From Sphingobacterium paludis (GTDB lineage: Bacteria; Bacteroidota; Bacteroidia; Sphingobacteriales; Sphingobacteriaceae), in the NCBI RefSeq assembly GCF_004364125.1, contig NZ_SNZV01000006.1, positions 62,001 through 126,000 of the forward strand: a DNA stretch of 64,000 bases. Reading direction: 5' to 3'. Positions 8,090-16,322 of this stretch are shown here, in pieces. The notes beneath the pieces are model-generated. The model was given only the letters and a program-made list of their open reading frames with translations. It did no database searches and was not told the origin of the DNA. A program made the translations under genes and the position numbers. Numbering within the stretch: position 1 is the first letter of the stretch; every line of letters begins with the position of its first letter.

Positions 8090-10054
8090 ATGAATAGTTT
8101 TTTCGCACGTAAATTTGTCATTCAAGGAATATTTATTGCAGTGGCGCTGATCATCGTAATCCGCTTGTTCTATATTCAGATCATTGACGAATCATATTTA
8201 TTATCGGCCAATAACAACGTCTTGCGGAAAGTCGTTGTTTATCCGGCTCGTGGTGTTATTTTTGATAGAAAGGGCAAGGTGCTCGTGCAAAACGAGCCGG
8301 TTTATGACTTGATGGTTACGCCACGCGAAGCGAAAGAGATCGACACGGCGTTGCTTTGCCAGCTGATCGATATTGATTTGGAGGGCTATAAAACGCGCAT
8401 GGATAAAGCGCGCGATCATTCCCCCTATCGGGCCTCAATCTTTGAAAAGCAGCTCTCGTCTGCCACCTATGCGCAGCTGCAGGAACACCTGTATAAATTC
8501 CGAGGTTTTTACGTGCAAAATCGAACAGTTCGAAGTTACCCAGATAGCATAGCGCCCCAACTCTTGGGCTTTATTCAGGAGGTAAATGATAAAGATATTG
8601 AACGCTCAAACGGTTTTTACCGGTCGGGAGATTATATCGGGGGGAGTGGTATTGAGCGCTCTTACGAGGATCTTTTACGCGGACAACGTGGCGTAAAAAA
8701 CCAGATGGTCGATGCCTTAAACCGTCCCAAAGGAGTATTTATGGAGGGCAAGTATGATACGTTGGCCGTATCGGGTGAGGGATTGATTTCAACCATTGAC
8801 CGGGACCTGCAGTATCTTGCCGAAAAACTGATGAAAGGGAAAATGGGATCGGTCGTTGCCATAGAGCCTGCTACGGGTGAGATTTTAACCTTGGTTAGTG
8901 CGCCCTCATACGATCCAAACGTCATGGTGGGGCGGCAACGTGGCAATAACTATATGAAATTGCTCAATGATGAAACGAAGCCCCTGTTTATCCGCCCGAT
9001 TCAAGCATCTTATCCACCGGGCTCCGTTTTTAAAGTGGTTGCAGCTTTAACGGCGCAGCAGGCCGGAATCATCAATCAACAGACCGTTTTTAATTGCCCG
9101 GGGGGCTATCGGTATGGGGGCGGTCGCGCGTTTATGCGCTGTACACACGTCGATGGCCCGACAGACCTGATTAAATCCATCCAACGCTCTTGCAATACCT
9201 ACTACGGCTACACCTATGCGCGGATGATCGATTCGCGCGGAATGTCTGGTCCGCAAGCCTACGATTTATGGCGAGAAGGTTTATTGAAATTCGGACTGGG
9301 ACAAAAATTAGGAATTGATCTTCCCGGCGAACGGCCTGGACTCGTGCCCACCTCAGATTTTTACACCAAACGCTACGGCAGTGGAAAGTGGCGATCAGGC
9401 TATAACGTTTCCCTCTCCATCGGGCAAGGCGAACTGGGAATAACGCCACTGCAAATGGCAAACATCATGGCTATTGTCGCCAATAAAGGATTCTACTATC
9501 GTCCTCACCTCGTCAAAGGCATCGGCGAAAAGAAAATCATCAAAAAAGAGTTTACCGAAAAAATCAGTGCTGGTGTAGACGAAAAATACTATGCACCCGT
9601 AATAGAGGGAATGAGCAGAGCAGTAAACATGCCGGGAGGAACGGCGTACAGTGTGCGGATCCCGTCGATAGAGATGTGCGGAAAAACCGGAACGGCACAA
9701 AATCCACATGGTGAAAACCATGCGGTATTCTTTGCTTTCGCTCCGCGAGAAAATCCGAAAATCGCAATCGCCGTTTTTGTAGAGAATGCTGGGTATGGTG
9801 GAACATGGGCCGGCCCCATTGCCAATATGCTGGTCGAAAAATATATCAACGACACGATCTCGCTGCCGAAGTATATTCAAGATCGTATATACAACGCAAA
9901 TTTTATCCCAAAAAAGGAAAACAAAACGGAGGTAAAAACGGACAGTAGCAATAGAAAGAATACGGGTCGAGCCACACAGCAAACGAATAATACAGCGCCT
10001 GGAAGAAGAGAATATTTTGTACACCATAGTCAAATAGGAAACCGTTATGAATAA
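8090..10054 (+). CDS. mrdA: Penicillin-binding protein 2 (elongasome transpeptidase)
   Basis: A 654-residue class B PBP. One N-terminal membrane helix (about 8-28) is followed by the dimerisation domain (starting PARGVIFDRKGKVL near 52) and the transpeptidase domain with all three catalytic motifs: SVFK (Ser312, Lys315), SCN (367-369) and KTG (532-534). It cross-links peptidoglycan in the periplasm during side-wall growth and is the target of beta-lactams such as mecillinam. The C-terminal tail after about residue 610 is polar, rich in Asn/Lys/Thr, and probably disordered. It overlaps rodA by 8 nt, as in other mrdA-rodA pairs. Confidence 0.97.
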   Translation: MNSFFARKFVIQGIFIAVALIIVIRLFYIQIIDESYLLSANNNVLRKVVVYPARGVIFDRKGKVLVQNEPVYDLMVTPREAKEIDTALLCQLIDIDLEGYKTRMDKARDHSPYRASIFEKQLSSATYAQLQEHLYKFRGFYVQNRTVRSYPDSIAPQLLGFIQEVNDKDIERSNGFYRSGDYIGGSGIERSYEDLLRGQRGVKNQMVDALNRPKGVFMEGKYDTLAVSGEGLISTIDRDLQYLAEKLMKGKMGSVVAIEPATGEILTLVSAPSYDPNVMVGRQRGNNYMKLLNDETKPLFIRPIQASYPPGSVFKVVAALTAQQAGIINQQTVFNCPGGYRYGGGRAFMRCTHVDGPTDLIKSIQRSCNTYYGYTYARMIDSRGMSGPQAYDLWREGLLKFGLGQKLGIDLPGERPGLVPTSDFYTKRYGSGKWRSGYNVSLSIGQGELGITPLQMANIMAIVANKGFYYRPHLVKGIGEKKIIKKEFTEKISAGVDEKYYAPVIEGMSRAVNMPGGTAYSVRIPSIEMCGKTGTAQNPHGENHAVFFAFAPRENPKIAIAVFVENAGYGGTWAGPIANMLVEKYINDTISLPKYIQDRIYNANFIPKKENKTEVKTDSSNRKNTGRATQQTNNTAPGRREYFVHHSQIGNRYE

Positions 10055-11318
10055 AGTTGGAGAGAAAAGTTTCTTTGGACGGATTGATTGGCTCACTATT
10101 CTCCTATGGTTTATGCTCTGCATCATCGGATGGTTCAACATTCATGCGGCGGTATACGACCCGGAACAGCCCGGCTTGTTCAATCTGGCTACAAACTACG
10201 GCAAGCAATCGATTTATATTTTTACCGGCTTATTGATCGGGTTTAGCATCCTGATCATTGACGCCAAATTTTTCATTTCGGCATCGCCTATTATTTACAT
10301 CGTCGTTATTTTATTACTGGTGGCGGTACTGATTGTGGGGAGGAATGTGGGAGGAAACCAAGCTTGGATACCGCTTGGAAGCTTTCGCTTACAACCGTCA
10401 GAATTTGGAAAACTCGCCACCTGCTTGCTTTTGGCATCTTACTTAAGCACACAAACCAATAAACATCCAAATCTGAAGACGCTTTCCATCGCATCGCTTA
10501 TTGTGTTTTTCCCGGTGATGCTCGTTATGCTACAGCCCGACACCGGATCAGCCCTCGCGTTTTTCTCGCTGGTATTTGTTTTCTACCGGGAAGGCTATGT
10601 CGGAAATACACTATTAATTTTGGGCGGGCTGGCCATCTTACTCTTCGTTATGGCTTTATTGATCAACCAATGGCTGATTATCGGGATCTTGTTGCTCCTC
10701 GCTGCGATTTTTGCCTTTGTGTTACGGAAGAAGCGGAAGCATCTTATCAACATAGGTGCCTTATTCCTTGCCTCCTCGATATTTGTTCTCTGTGTAGATT
10801 TTGCATATGAACAGGTATTGCAACCGCATCAACGTAATCGAATTGACATTATTCTAGGGAAGATGAATGACCCGCGCGGTCAAGGCTACAACCTCAACCA
10901 ATCTAAAATAGCGATAGGTTCCGGGCAGCTATTTGGTAAAGGCTACCTACAAGGCACCCAGACAAAATACAATTTTGTGCCGGAACAGAGTACCGATTTC
11001 ATCTTTTGTACCGTAGGCGAAGAATGGGGTTTTGTAGGCTGCGTCTTTTTGATTTTAATCTATATAACGCTTTTGGTACGCATTGTCAATCTCGCCGAAA
11101 GGCAACGAACAGCATTTGCTAGAATATATGCTTATGGCGTTGCATCGATCTTATTTTTCCACTTCTTTATCAATATAGGCATGACAATCGGGATTGTACC
11201 GGTTATCGGTATTCCGCTTCCGTTTATCAGCTACGGGGGCTCATCGTTATGGAGTTTCACTATCCTCCTATTTATCCTCTTGCGGTTTGACTCCGCTAGA
11301 AAGGGACTGAATGGATAG
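10047..11318 (+). CDS. rodA: Peptidoglycan glycosyltransferase RodA
   Basis: A 423-residue SEDS protein with about ten membrane helices. It contains the conserved stretch QPSEFGKLA (about residue 111), MLQPDTGSAL (about residue 160), the GGSS-type motif SYGGSSLWS near the C-terminus, and an extracytoplasmic loop with NDPRGQGYNLNQSKIAIGSG. RodA polymerises lipid II with PBP2 as its transpeptidase partner, and the mrdA gene immediately upstream overlaps by 8 nt. It is the last gene of the rod-shape operon and converges with the nucleoside phosphorylase 17 nt away; no clear hairpin was seen in that gap. Confidence 0.97.
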   Translation: MNKVGEKSFFGRIDWLTILLWFMLCIIGWFNIHAAVYDPEQPGLFNLATNYGKQSIYIFTGLLIGFSILIIDAKFFISASPIIYIVVILLLVAVLIVGRNVGGNQAWIPLGSFRLQPSEFGKLATCLLLASYLSTQTNKHPNLKTLSIASLIVFFPVMLVMLQPDTGSALAFFSLVFVFYREGYVGNTLLILGGLAILLFVMALLINQWLIIGILLLLAAIFAFVLRKKRKHLINIGALFLASSIFVLCVDFAYEQVLQPHQRNRIDIILGKMNDPRGQGYNLNQSKIAIGSGQLFGKGYLQGTQTKYNFVPEQSTDFIFCTVGEEWGFVGCVFLILIYITLLVRIVNLAERQRTAFARIYAYGVASILFFHFFINIGMTIGIVPVIGIPLPFISYGGSSLWSFTILLFILLRFDSARKGLNG

Positions 11319-11335
11319 TTTTCCGATAACTCTCG

Positions 11336-12190
11336 TTACAGCCGCTCAAGCACATAACGGATGGCTTGATCGACAATTTCTTTTGGATTCTCGGCAAAAG
11401 CATCGTGGAGTCTGCTTGCCAATATAGCGTTGATTGAAAGGGCATGATGACCGAACATGTTGGCTAGGGCATAAATTCCAGCAGTTTCCATCTCTAAGTT
11501 GGTGATGTGGCGTCCATCTACAGAAAACGAACTTGCCTTCTGAATAAGGTCGGGATACATATTGACCGAACGAACGGAACGCCCTTGCGGACCATAAAAA
11601 CCGGGAGCCGTCATGGTGATACCTTTTGGTAGCGCTGCCGCTACTTGACGAAGCAACTTGTCACTCGCTTTCCCCACGTAGGGCGTGAAGGTCAACGTAT
11701 GAAAATGCTGTTGCACAGCTTTCTGAATAGCGTTTTCTTCTGCCGTATAGCTCTTCACATAATATTGCATCAGCGTATCGAAACCAATGCCGTACTCGCT
11801 TGCCAGAATCGTCCCCATTTTGATATCCCCTTGTATGGATCCTGATGTACCAATTCGAATAATATCCAAGCTGATCAGCTTATCTTTCAACGTGCGCGTC
11901 GCAAAATCAATATTGACAAGTGCATCAACTTCGTTGAACACAATATCAATGTTGTCGGTGCCGATACCCGTCGATATCACCGATATTCTTTTCTCGCGAA
12001 GCCAACCTGTATGCGTAATGAATTCCCGTTTACCTTTTTTAAGATCAATACGATCAAAATACTGCGAAACCTCAGGTACCCTGTCGGGGTCACCCACGAA
12101 GATGATCGTGTGCGCCAAGTCTTCAGGCAAAAGGTTAAGATGATAGATGCTACCATCTGCATTAAGAATCAGTTCTGAGTCTGCAATCAT
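11336..12190 (-). CDS. Nucleoside phosphorylase (uridine phosphorylase-like)
   Basis: A 284-residue member of the PNP/UDP phosphorylase superfamily: phosphate-binding GDPDRV near residue 34, GTSGSIQ near 117, and the ribose/base segment NLEMETAGIYALA near 230. These enzymes split nucleosides with phosphate to base and ribose-1-phosphate. The uridine-type spacing and the absence of the bacterial PNP His/Asp pattern suggest uridine phosphorylase, but specificity is inferred. The ATG at 12190 shares one base with the TGA of the upstream gene; a GTG at 12193 is the alternative. It is the last gene of a three-gene reverse-strand unit. Confidence 0.85.
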   Translation of the reverse strand: MIADSELILNADGSIYHLNLLPEDLAHTIIFVGDPDRVPEVSQYFDRIDLKKGKREFITHTGWLREKRISVISTGIGTDNIDIVFNEVDALVNIDFATRTLKDKLISLDIIRIGTSGSIQGDIKMGTILASEYGIGFDTLMQYYVKSYTAEENAIQKAVQQHFHTLTFTPYVGKASDKLLRQVAAALPKGITMTAPGFYGPQGRSVRSVNMYPDLIQKASSFSVDGRHITNLEMETAGIYALANMFGHHALSINAILASRLHDAFAENPKEIVDQAIRYVLERL

Positions 12191-12807
12191 CACAATGTTT
12201 TTAAATAGGCGTATTGCACAGCGTCGATGTTGTCAAGTTTATGTACAAATTGGTTAACCTGCATTTTGCGAACTTCAACCTCCATGCTGCAACGGTTATC
12301 AAAATTCTGATTCAAGATAGTTAAATTTTCTTCCTTCACCAAACGCATCACGTCATTCATTTGCAGGTAGTCAAAATCGATACGATATACATCATTTATG
12401 GTGCGCTCCACAATCTGCGCGTTCGCCAGCGCCTCGAGAGCTGCCGTCTTATACGCGTGAATCAGCCCCGGCACGCCAAGCAAAGTGCCACCAAAATAGC
12501 GCACCACCACAATAAGCGTATTGGTGATATCTTTCGATAGCAGCACATTCAAGAGGGGGCGGCCCGCCGTACCCGATGGCTCTCCATCATCATTGAAACG
12601 AAATACAGAGCGGTCGGGTGTCATCCGATAGGCCCAGCAATAATGCCTGGCTTTTGGATGCAATTCCCGAAGCTGAGCGAGAATATCCTTCAAAACAGAC
12701 TCGTCCTTAAATGGATAGGCATAGGCTAAAAACTTACTTCCCTTATCCCTAAACAAGCCTTCACTCGCCGTGCCAATTGTAAAATACGTATCTTCAAATA
12801 AACTCAC
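12190..12807 (-). CDS. IMPACT/YigZ family protein
   Basis: A 205-residue protein with the UPF0029 signature: GSKFLAYAYPF near the start, KARHYCWAYR (about 53), DDGEPSGTAGRPLL (about 74) and VVVRYFGGTLLGVPGLIHAY (about 98). The C-terminal part matches the short DUF1949-like domain of YigZ. Eukaryotic IMPACT binds GCN1; the bacterial role is unclear, possibly translation-linked. The start is a GTG inside a GTGA overlap with the upstream transporter gene, and the stop overlaps the phosphorylase start, so the three genes are translationally coupled. Confidence 0.9.
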   Translation of the reverse strand: MSLFEDTYFTIGTASEGLFRDKGSKFLAYAYPFKDESVLKDILAQLRELHPKARHYCWAYRMTPDRSVFRFNDDGEPSGTAGRPLLNVLLSKDITNTLIVVVRYFGGTLLGVPGLIHAYKTAALEALANAQIVERTINDVYRIDFDYLQMNDVMRLVKEENLTILNQNFDNRCSMEVEVRKMQVNQFVHKLDNIDAVQYAYLKTL

Positions 12808-13664
12808 AAATATGCTATTATTAACACCGAAATAACGGCCAAAACCAACCCCACCCGACTCATTACACTAAGCCGCTCGCCGAAGGCAATCGTACCAACC
12901 ACAGCACCAAGCAAAATAACACCGATGTTCATGCCGGTGAATACCACAGAAGGACTTTCCGATAACGCGCGATGTGCTTTCATGTAAAACAGGATGTTGC
13001 CAAAATTAAACATTCCCAAAAGAATACCCCAACCTATAGAACGTATTTTTAACCGCGTTCTGTTCGCTATAAGGTCATAAGCTAGAAACAGAAACGAAAC
13101 GACCATAGCCAGCAGAAACACGACGAGCATCGAAAATGCATAAGAAACATCCTTGAAAAGTGCAATTTGTTTAAAAAGGATATCGATAACGCCCATTCCC
13201 AAAAACACCGCTAGCGCATACCCCCACTTACCACCCGATGCAGATTGCGGGCCGGCTTTTCGACCGGCAATCGTCAGGACAATAGCCGAAAAACCTACCG
13301 CAATACCTACAAGCTTGAACGAGCTTAATGCTTCATGAAAAATAAAATAAGCCGCCAACAAGGGAATAAATAAAGAGAGCCTTTGCGCGATTTCCGTCTT
13401 CACGATCCCGCTATATTGAATAGCGTAAGCTATACATAAGAAAATGCTGGGTAGTAATATGGCCAAAGTGCTGTACACCGACCAGGGCAGCCCAGGCTTT
13501 ATCGCTTCCACACCATCTGGATCAAGGAAAATCCAAGTCATTAACGCCGCAACCGGATAGTTCCAAACAATAAGATGAAGATGTTTGATGCCCCTTTGCT
13601 TCGCCAATTTAATAACGACTGCCACCGTTACACTACAAATAACACTAATAAGTACGTACCACAT
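12804..13664 (-). CDS. EamA/DMT superfamily transporter
   Basis: A 286-residue membrane protein with about ten hydrophobic segments arranged as two five-helix EamA repeats; the second half ends FGERLSVMSRVGLVLAVISVLIIAYL (quoted only in part: FGERLS then hydrophobic), typical of drug/metabolite transporters. The substrate cannot be told from sequence. First gene of a tightly overlapping unit with the IMPACT-family and phosphorylase genes, so a nucleoside-related substrate is possible but speculative. Confidence 0.85.
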   Translation of the reverse strand: MWYVLISVICSVTVAVVIKLAKQRGIKHLHLIVWNYPVAALMTWIFLDPDGVEAIKPGLPWSVYSTLAILLPSIFLCIAYAIQYSGIVKTEIAQRLSLFIPLLAAYFIFHEALSSFKLVGIAVGFSAIVLTIAGRKAGPQSASGGKWGYALAVFLGMGVIDILFKQIALFKDVSYAFSMLVVFLLAMVVSFLFLAYDLIANRTRLKIRSIGWGILLGMFNFGNILFYMKAHRALSESPSVVFTGMNIGVILLGAVVGTIAFGERLSVMSRVGLVLAVISVLIIAYL

Positions 13665-14182
13665 ATTTCTTAAAGCGCCGCATATAGTTGAGACGCATCT
13701 ATCTCCAATGGTACAAAAAGTTTAGGACATTTTAGCGGCCTGCTTTCGATAGTGAGCATGCAGCTAGCTGTTCAATACCAACGATCTGTCAAGATAGAAT
13801 TCGTGTTTTACACTATAGATACGTATAGCTTCCATATTGACCACACAATGAACAATCGGAAATACAATTATCCACTAATCTTTTATCGACTATTTTCACA
13901 CCAAAAACACGGTATAAAACACATAATTAATATCCAAAAAAAATACAATTATTATAACAAAAAAAGAGTCGAAATCATAAGTAAAAAATGCTTAAAAAGT
14001 TATAGAAAACAGACACAAAACTAGAAGTTTTAAACACAAAATGTTTGTAATGAGCTTTTTAAAAAAACAAGGTTATTGATTTTTATAAAAATATAGTTAA
14101 ATAAAATACTAAAAAAAACATAAAAAAATGTATGATAATTGCAGGTAAAAAAACACATTAAAACAAAAAAAATTAAAAATAT
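13665..14182. other. Very AT-rich intergenic region upstream of the phe/aro promoter
   Basis: About 520 bases without a supported gene. From about 13840 to 14182 the sequence is strikingly A/T-rich with many A-tracts, ending directly at the -33 box of the phe/aro promoter. Such tracts can act as UP-like elements or intrinsically bent DNA. The weak open frames here (up to 90 codons) consist of Lys/Asn/Ile/Tyr runs dictated by base composition. Confidence 0.6.
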
Positions 14183-14213
14183 TTTGGATATTAAAAATTT
14201 ACTTCTACATTTG
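14183..14213 (+). promoter_or_regulatory. Consensus Bacteroidota promoter of the phe/aro operon
   Basis: TTTG at 14183-14186 and TACATTTG at 14206-14213, separated by exactly 19 nt. This is the published primary sigma consensus of Bacteroidota (TTTG-N19-TAnnTTTG). Transcription should start near 14219, about a dozen bases before the leader peptide ATG at 14232. Confidence 0.85.
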
Positions 14214-14231
14214 ACATGTAATATTTGAGAC

Positions 14232-14297
14232 ATGATGATACGCAACAGCTATTTTTATTTTGGATACTTTTATTTTAAAGATAAGAGCCGGGATTAG
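14232..14297 (+). CDS. Tyr/Phe-rich attenuator leader peptide of the phe/aro operon
   Basis: A 21-codon open frame starting with two ATG codons and ending TAG at 14295-14297. Codons 7-15 read YFYFGYFYF: four Tyr and four Phe codons in nine. It starts about 13 nt after the predicted transcription start and ends 23 nt before an intrinsic terminator, itself 15 nt upstream of pheA. This is the layout of a ribosome-mediated attenuation leader that senses charged tRNA-Tyr and tRNA-Phe. The stop codon and the last codons overlap the strand that would form the antiterminator. There is no clear ribosome binding site, as is usual in this phylum. The aromatic density and the downstream genes make chance very unlikely. 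Confidence 0.85.
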   Translation: MMIRNSYFYFGYFYFKDKSRD

Positions 14298-14338
14298 TAT
14301 GTTGTTGCGAAATAAACAAGAAAGTCCCGGATTGCTCT
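14284..14338 (+). promoter_or_regulatory. Antiterminator pairing of the phe/aro attenuator
   Basis: AGAGCCGGGA (14284-14293), lying at the end of the leader peptide reading frame, can pair with TCCCGG (14325-14330) and, across a 4-nt bulge, CTCT (14335-14338). This uses up the left arm of the terminator. A ribosome stalled on the Tyr/Phe codons (14250-14276) leaves 14284-14293 free; a ribosome at the stop codon covers it and lets the terminator form. The pairing is seen in sequence; the mechanism is inferred from known amino-acid operon attenuators. Confidence 0.75.
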
Positions 14339-14352
14339 CCGGGACTTTTTTT
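14321..14352 (+). terminator. Attenuator terminator upstream of pheA
   Basis: AAAGTCCCGG (14321-14330) and CCGGGACTTT (14339-14348) form a perfect 10-bp stem with an 8-nt loop. Seven consecutive T at 14346-14352 (the last three stem bases and four beyond) complete an intrinsic terminator. It lies between the leader peptide and pheA, not after a gene, which marks it as an attenuator. Confidence 0.9.
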
Positions 14353-14367
14353 ATGCTATAAAAATAA

Positions 14368-15192
14368 ATGAAAACACGAATTGCGATACAAGGGGTTAAA
14401 GCATCTTTCCATGAAGAAGCGGCGTATAAATACTTCGGCGAAGAGATAGAAACAATCGAATGCGAGTCTTTTAAAAAGACATGCGAGATGCTAAAGCAAG
14501 GCAAAGCTGATTATGTCGTGATGGCTATAGAAAACTCTATAGCAGGAAGCATTTTACCGAACTACAATTTGCTACGCGACTATCGCTTCCATATTATAGG
14601 TGAGGTGCACCTCAATATTCAACAAAACTTACTGGTTCTTCCAGGCGTAAAATTAACAGATATAAAATTTGTGGAGTCACACCCAATCGCCATCCGCCAG
14701 TGTGATGAGTTTTTAAGCGACTTTACGGATTGGACAGTTAAGGAAGGCATGGACACTGCGGCTTGTGCTAAAAACATAGCGGATAACAAACTGAAGAATA
14801 CCGCTGCCATTGCCAGCACCATGGCCGCCAAATTATACGGCCTGGAGATCCTGGAAAAACGCATAGAAACAAACAAAAAAAATGCAACACGATTTCTTAT
14901 CCTAGCCAATGAGGTCGTCGAACAAAAGAATGCGAATAAAGCTTCGCTCTCTTTCCAAACAGGAAACGCCGTCGGCGCACTAGCAAACGTACTGCAATGT
15001 TTTGCGGAGCAAAACGTCAACCTCAGTAAGATCCAATCCATGCCAGTAGTTGGAAAAAGAAACGAATATGACTTTTATGTGGACGTGGAGTGGAAAAAAC
15101 AAAGCGACTACGATGCCGCTATTCGCAAAGTGCTTAAACACACCGTAAACTTCAATATTATGGGGGAGTATATAAAAAATGAAAAAGTATAA
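14368..15192 (+). CDS. pheA: Prephenate dehydratase
   Basis: A 274-residue monofunctional enzyme: PDT domain (about 1-180) with the catalytic NATRFLIL segment near residue 172, then an ACT domain (about 195-274). It converts prephenate to phenylpyruvate in phenylalanine synthesis. The ACT domain keeps the GAL motif (GALANVL), but the phenylalanine-binding ESRP motif reads QSMP, which suggests weak or altered feedback by Phe. First structural gene after the Tyr/Phe attenuator; the DAHP synthase gene follows after 23 nt. In many Bacteroidota an aminotransferase and tyrA lie between these two genes; they are missing here. Confidence 0.96.
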   Translation: MKTRIAIQGVKASFHEEAAYKYFGEEIETIECESFKKTCEMLKQGKADYVVMAIENSIAGSILPNYNLLRDYRFHIIGEVHLNIQQNLLVLPGVKLTDIKFVESHPIAIRQCDEFLSDFTDWTVKEGMDTAACAKNIADNKLKNTAAIASTMAAKLYGLEILEKRIETNKKNATRFLILANEVVEQKNANKASLSFQTGNAVGALANVLQCFAEQNVNLSKIQSMPVVGKRNEYDFYVDVEWKKQSDYDAAIRKVLKHTVNFNIMGEYIKNEKV

Positions 15193-15215
15193 TTAAGTAT
15201 TAAAAAAACGAAAAG

Positions 15216-16322
15216 ATGAAACATACATTAGACATTCTACCTTTAAAATCATGGTTAGACACAGGGGACAAGCCTTTGATCATTGCTGGTCCATGCAGCG
15301 CAGAAACAGAAGATCAATTGGTATCAACAGCGCATTTGCTGGCTAACACCGGTAAAGTAAATGTGCTTCGTGCAGGGATATGGAAACCTCGTACACGTCC
15401 AGGCGAGTTTGAAGGTATAGGCAGCGTGGGTTTGGAGTGGTTAAAACGTGCCAAAGCAGAAACGGGTTTGTTGACAGCGACGGAAGTGGCAACGGCAAAA
15501 CACGTAGAAGAAGCATTGGCAGCTGGTGTAGACGTTCTTTGGATTGGTGCCCGCTCCACAGCAAACCCCTTCACTGTACAAGAGATTGCCGATGCGCTGG
15601 TCGGTGTTGATGTGCCTGTTTTTATCAAAAACCCGGTTAACCCGGATCTGTCCTTGTGGATCGGTGCACTAGAACGTGTAAACCGCGCAGGCATCAAGAA
15701 GTTAGCGGCGATTCACCGCGGATTCTCTTCTTTCGAGAAAACCGCTTTCCGTAATGAGCCGATGTGGGATTTGGCCATTCAACTGAAATCGGCATGCCCT
15801 GAGCTACCAATTATCAACGACCCTAGCCACATTTGTGGAAACCGCGAGCTGATCCCTTACATCGCGCAGAAAGCGATGGATATGGACCTCCAAGGTTTAA
15901 TTATCGAATCACATATAGATCCTTCCGTAGCTTGGACTGATGCTAAACAGCAAGTCACGCCAGCAGCGTTGGCCGATTTATTGGATAATCTATCGGTGCG
16001 CCATCCCGAATCTAACAACCCCGCTTTTGAAGACAAACTGGCTGAGCTACGCACACAAATCGATAAATTGGATGATGCTATCTTGCAGCAAATCGGAGAT
16101 CGTATGAAAATTGCCGAGAAGATCGGGCAATACAAACGCGATAATAATGTGACGATCCTTCAGGTAAACCGCTGGGACGAAATTGTGCAAAAACGCCTAC
16201 AGCTGGCTAAAGCACTATCTTTAAGCGAAGACTTTGCGACAAAATACTTAGAACTTCTTCACAATGAATCCATTCGCAAACAGAATGAAGTGATGAACAC
16301 GAAACCTGTAGCGGAGGCCTAA
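15216..16322 (+). CDS. Bifunctional DAHP synthase / chorismate mutase
   Basis: A 368-residue fusion. Residues about 1-260 are a type I-beta DAHP synthase (IIAGPCSAE near 20, RAGIWKPRTRPGEFEG near 50, IINDPSHICG near 195). Residues about 270-360 are an AroQ-type chorismate mutase (LRTQIDKLDDAIL, RMKIAEKIGQYKR). It catalyses entry into the shikimate pathway and the chorismate to prephenate step, feeding pheA directly. The fusion is typical of Bacteroidota. Its TAA stop shares a base with the aroA ATG (TAATG), implying coupled translation. Confidence 0.96.
   Translation: MKHTLDILPLKSWLDTGDKPLIIAGPCSAETEDQLVSTAHLLANTGKVNVLRAGIWKPRTRPGEFEGIGSVGLEWLKRAKAETGLLTATEVATAKHVEEALAAGVDVLWIGARSTANPFTVQEIADALVGVDVPVFIKNPVNPDLSLWIGALERVNRAGIKKLAAIHRGFSSFEKTAFRNEPMWDLAIQLKSACPELPIINDPSHICGNRELIPYIAQKAMDMDLQGLIIESHIDPSVAWTDAKQQVTPAALADLLDNLSVRHPESNNPAFEDKLAELRTQIDKLDDAILQQIGDRMKIAEKIGQYKRDNNVTILQVNRWDEIVQKRLQLAKALSLSEDFATKYLELLHNESIRKQNEVMNTKPVAEA

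Noticed and set aside
9395..10141. Long reverse-strand frame across mrdA and rodA
   Set aside because: It overlaps two well-supported genes, has no domain and an unusual residue composition; a shadow of GC-biased codons.
13752..14024. Open frames in the AT-rich block before the phe promoter
   Set aside because: Translations are runs of Lys, Asn, Ile and Tyr that reflect base composition only.
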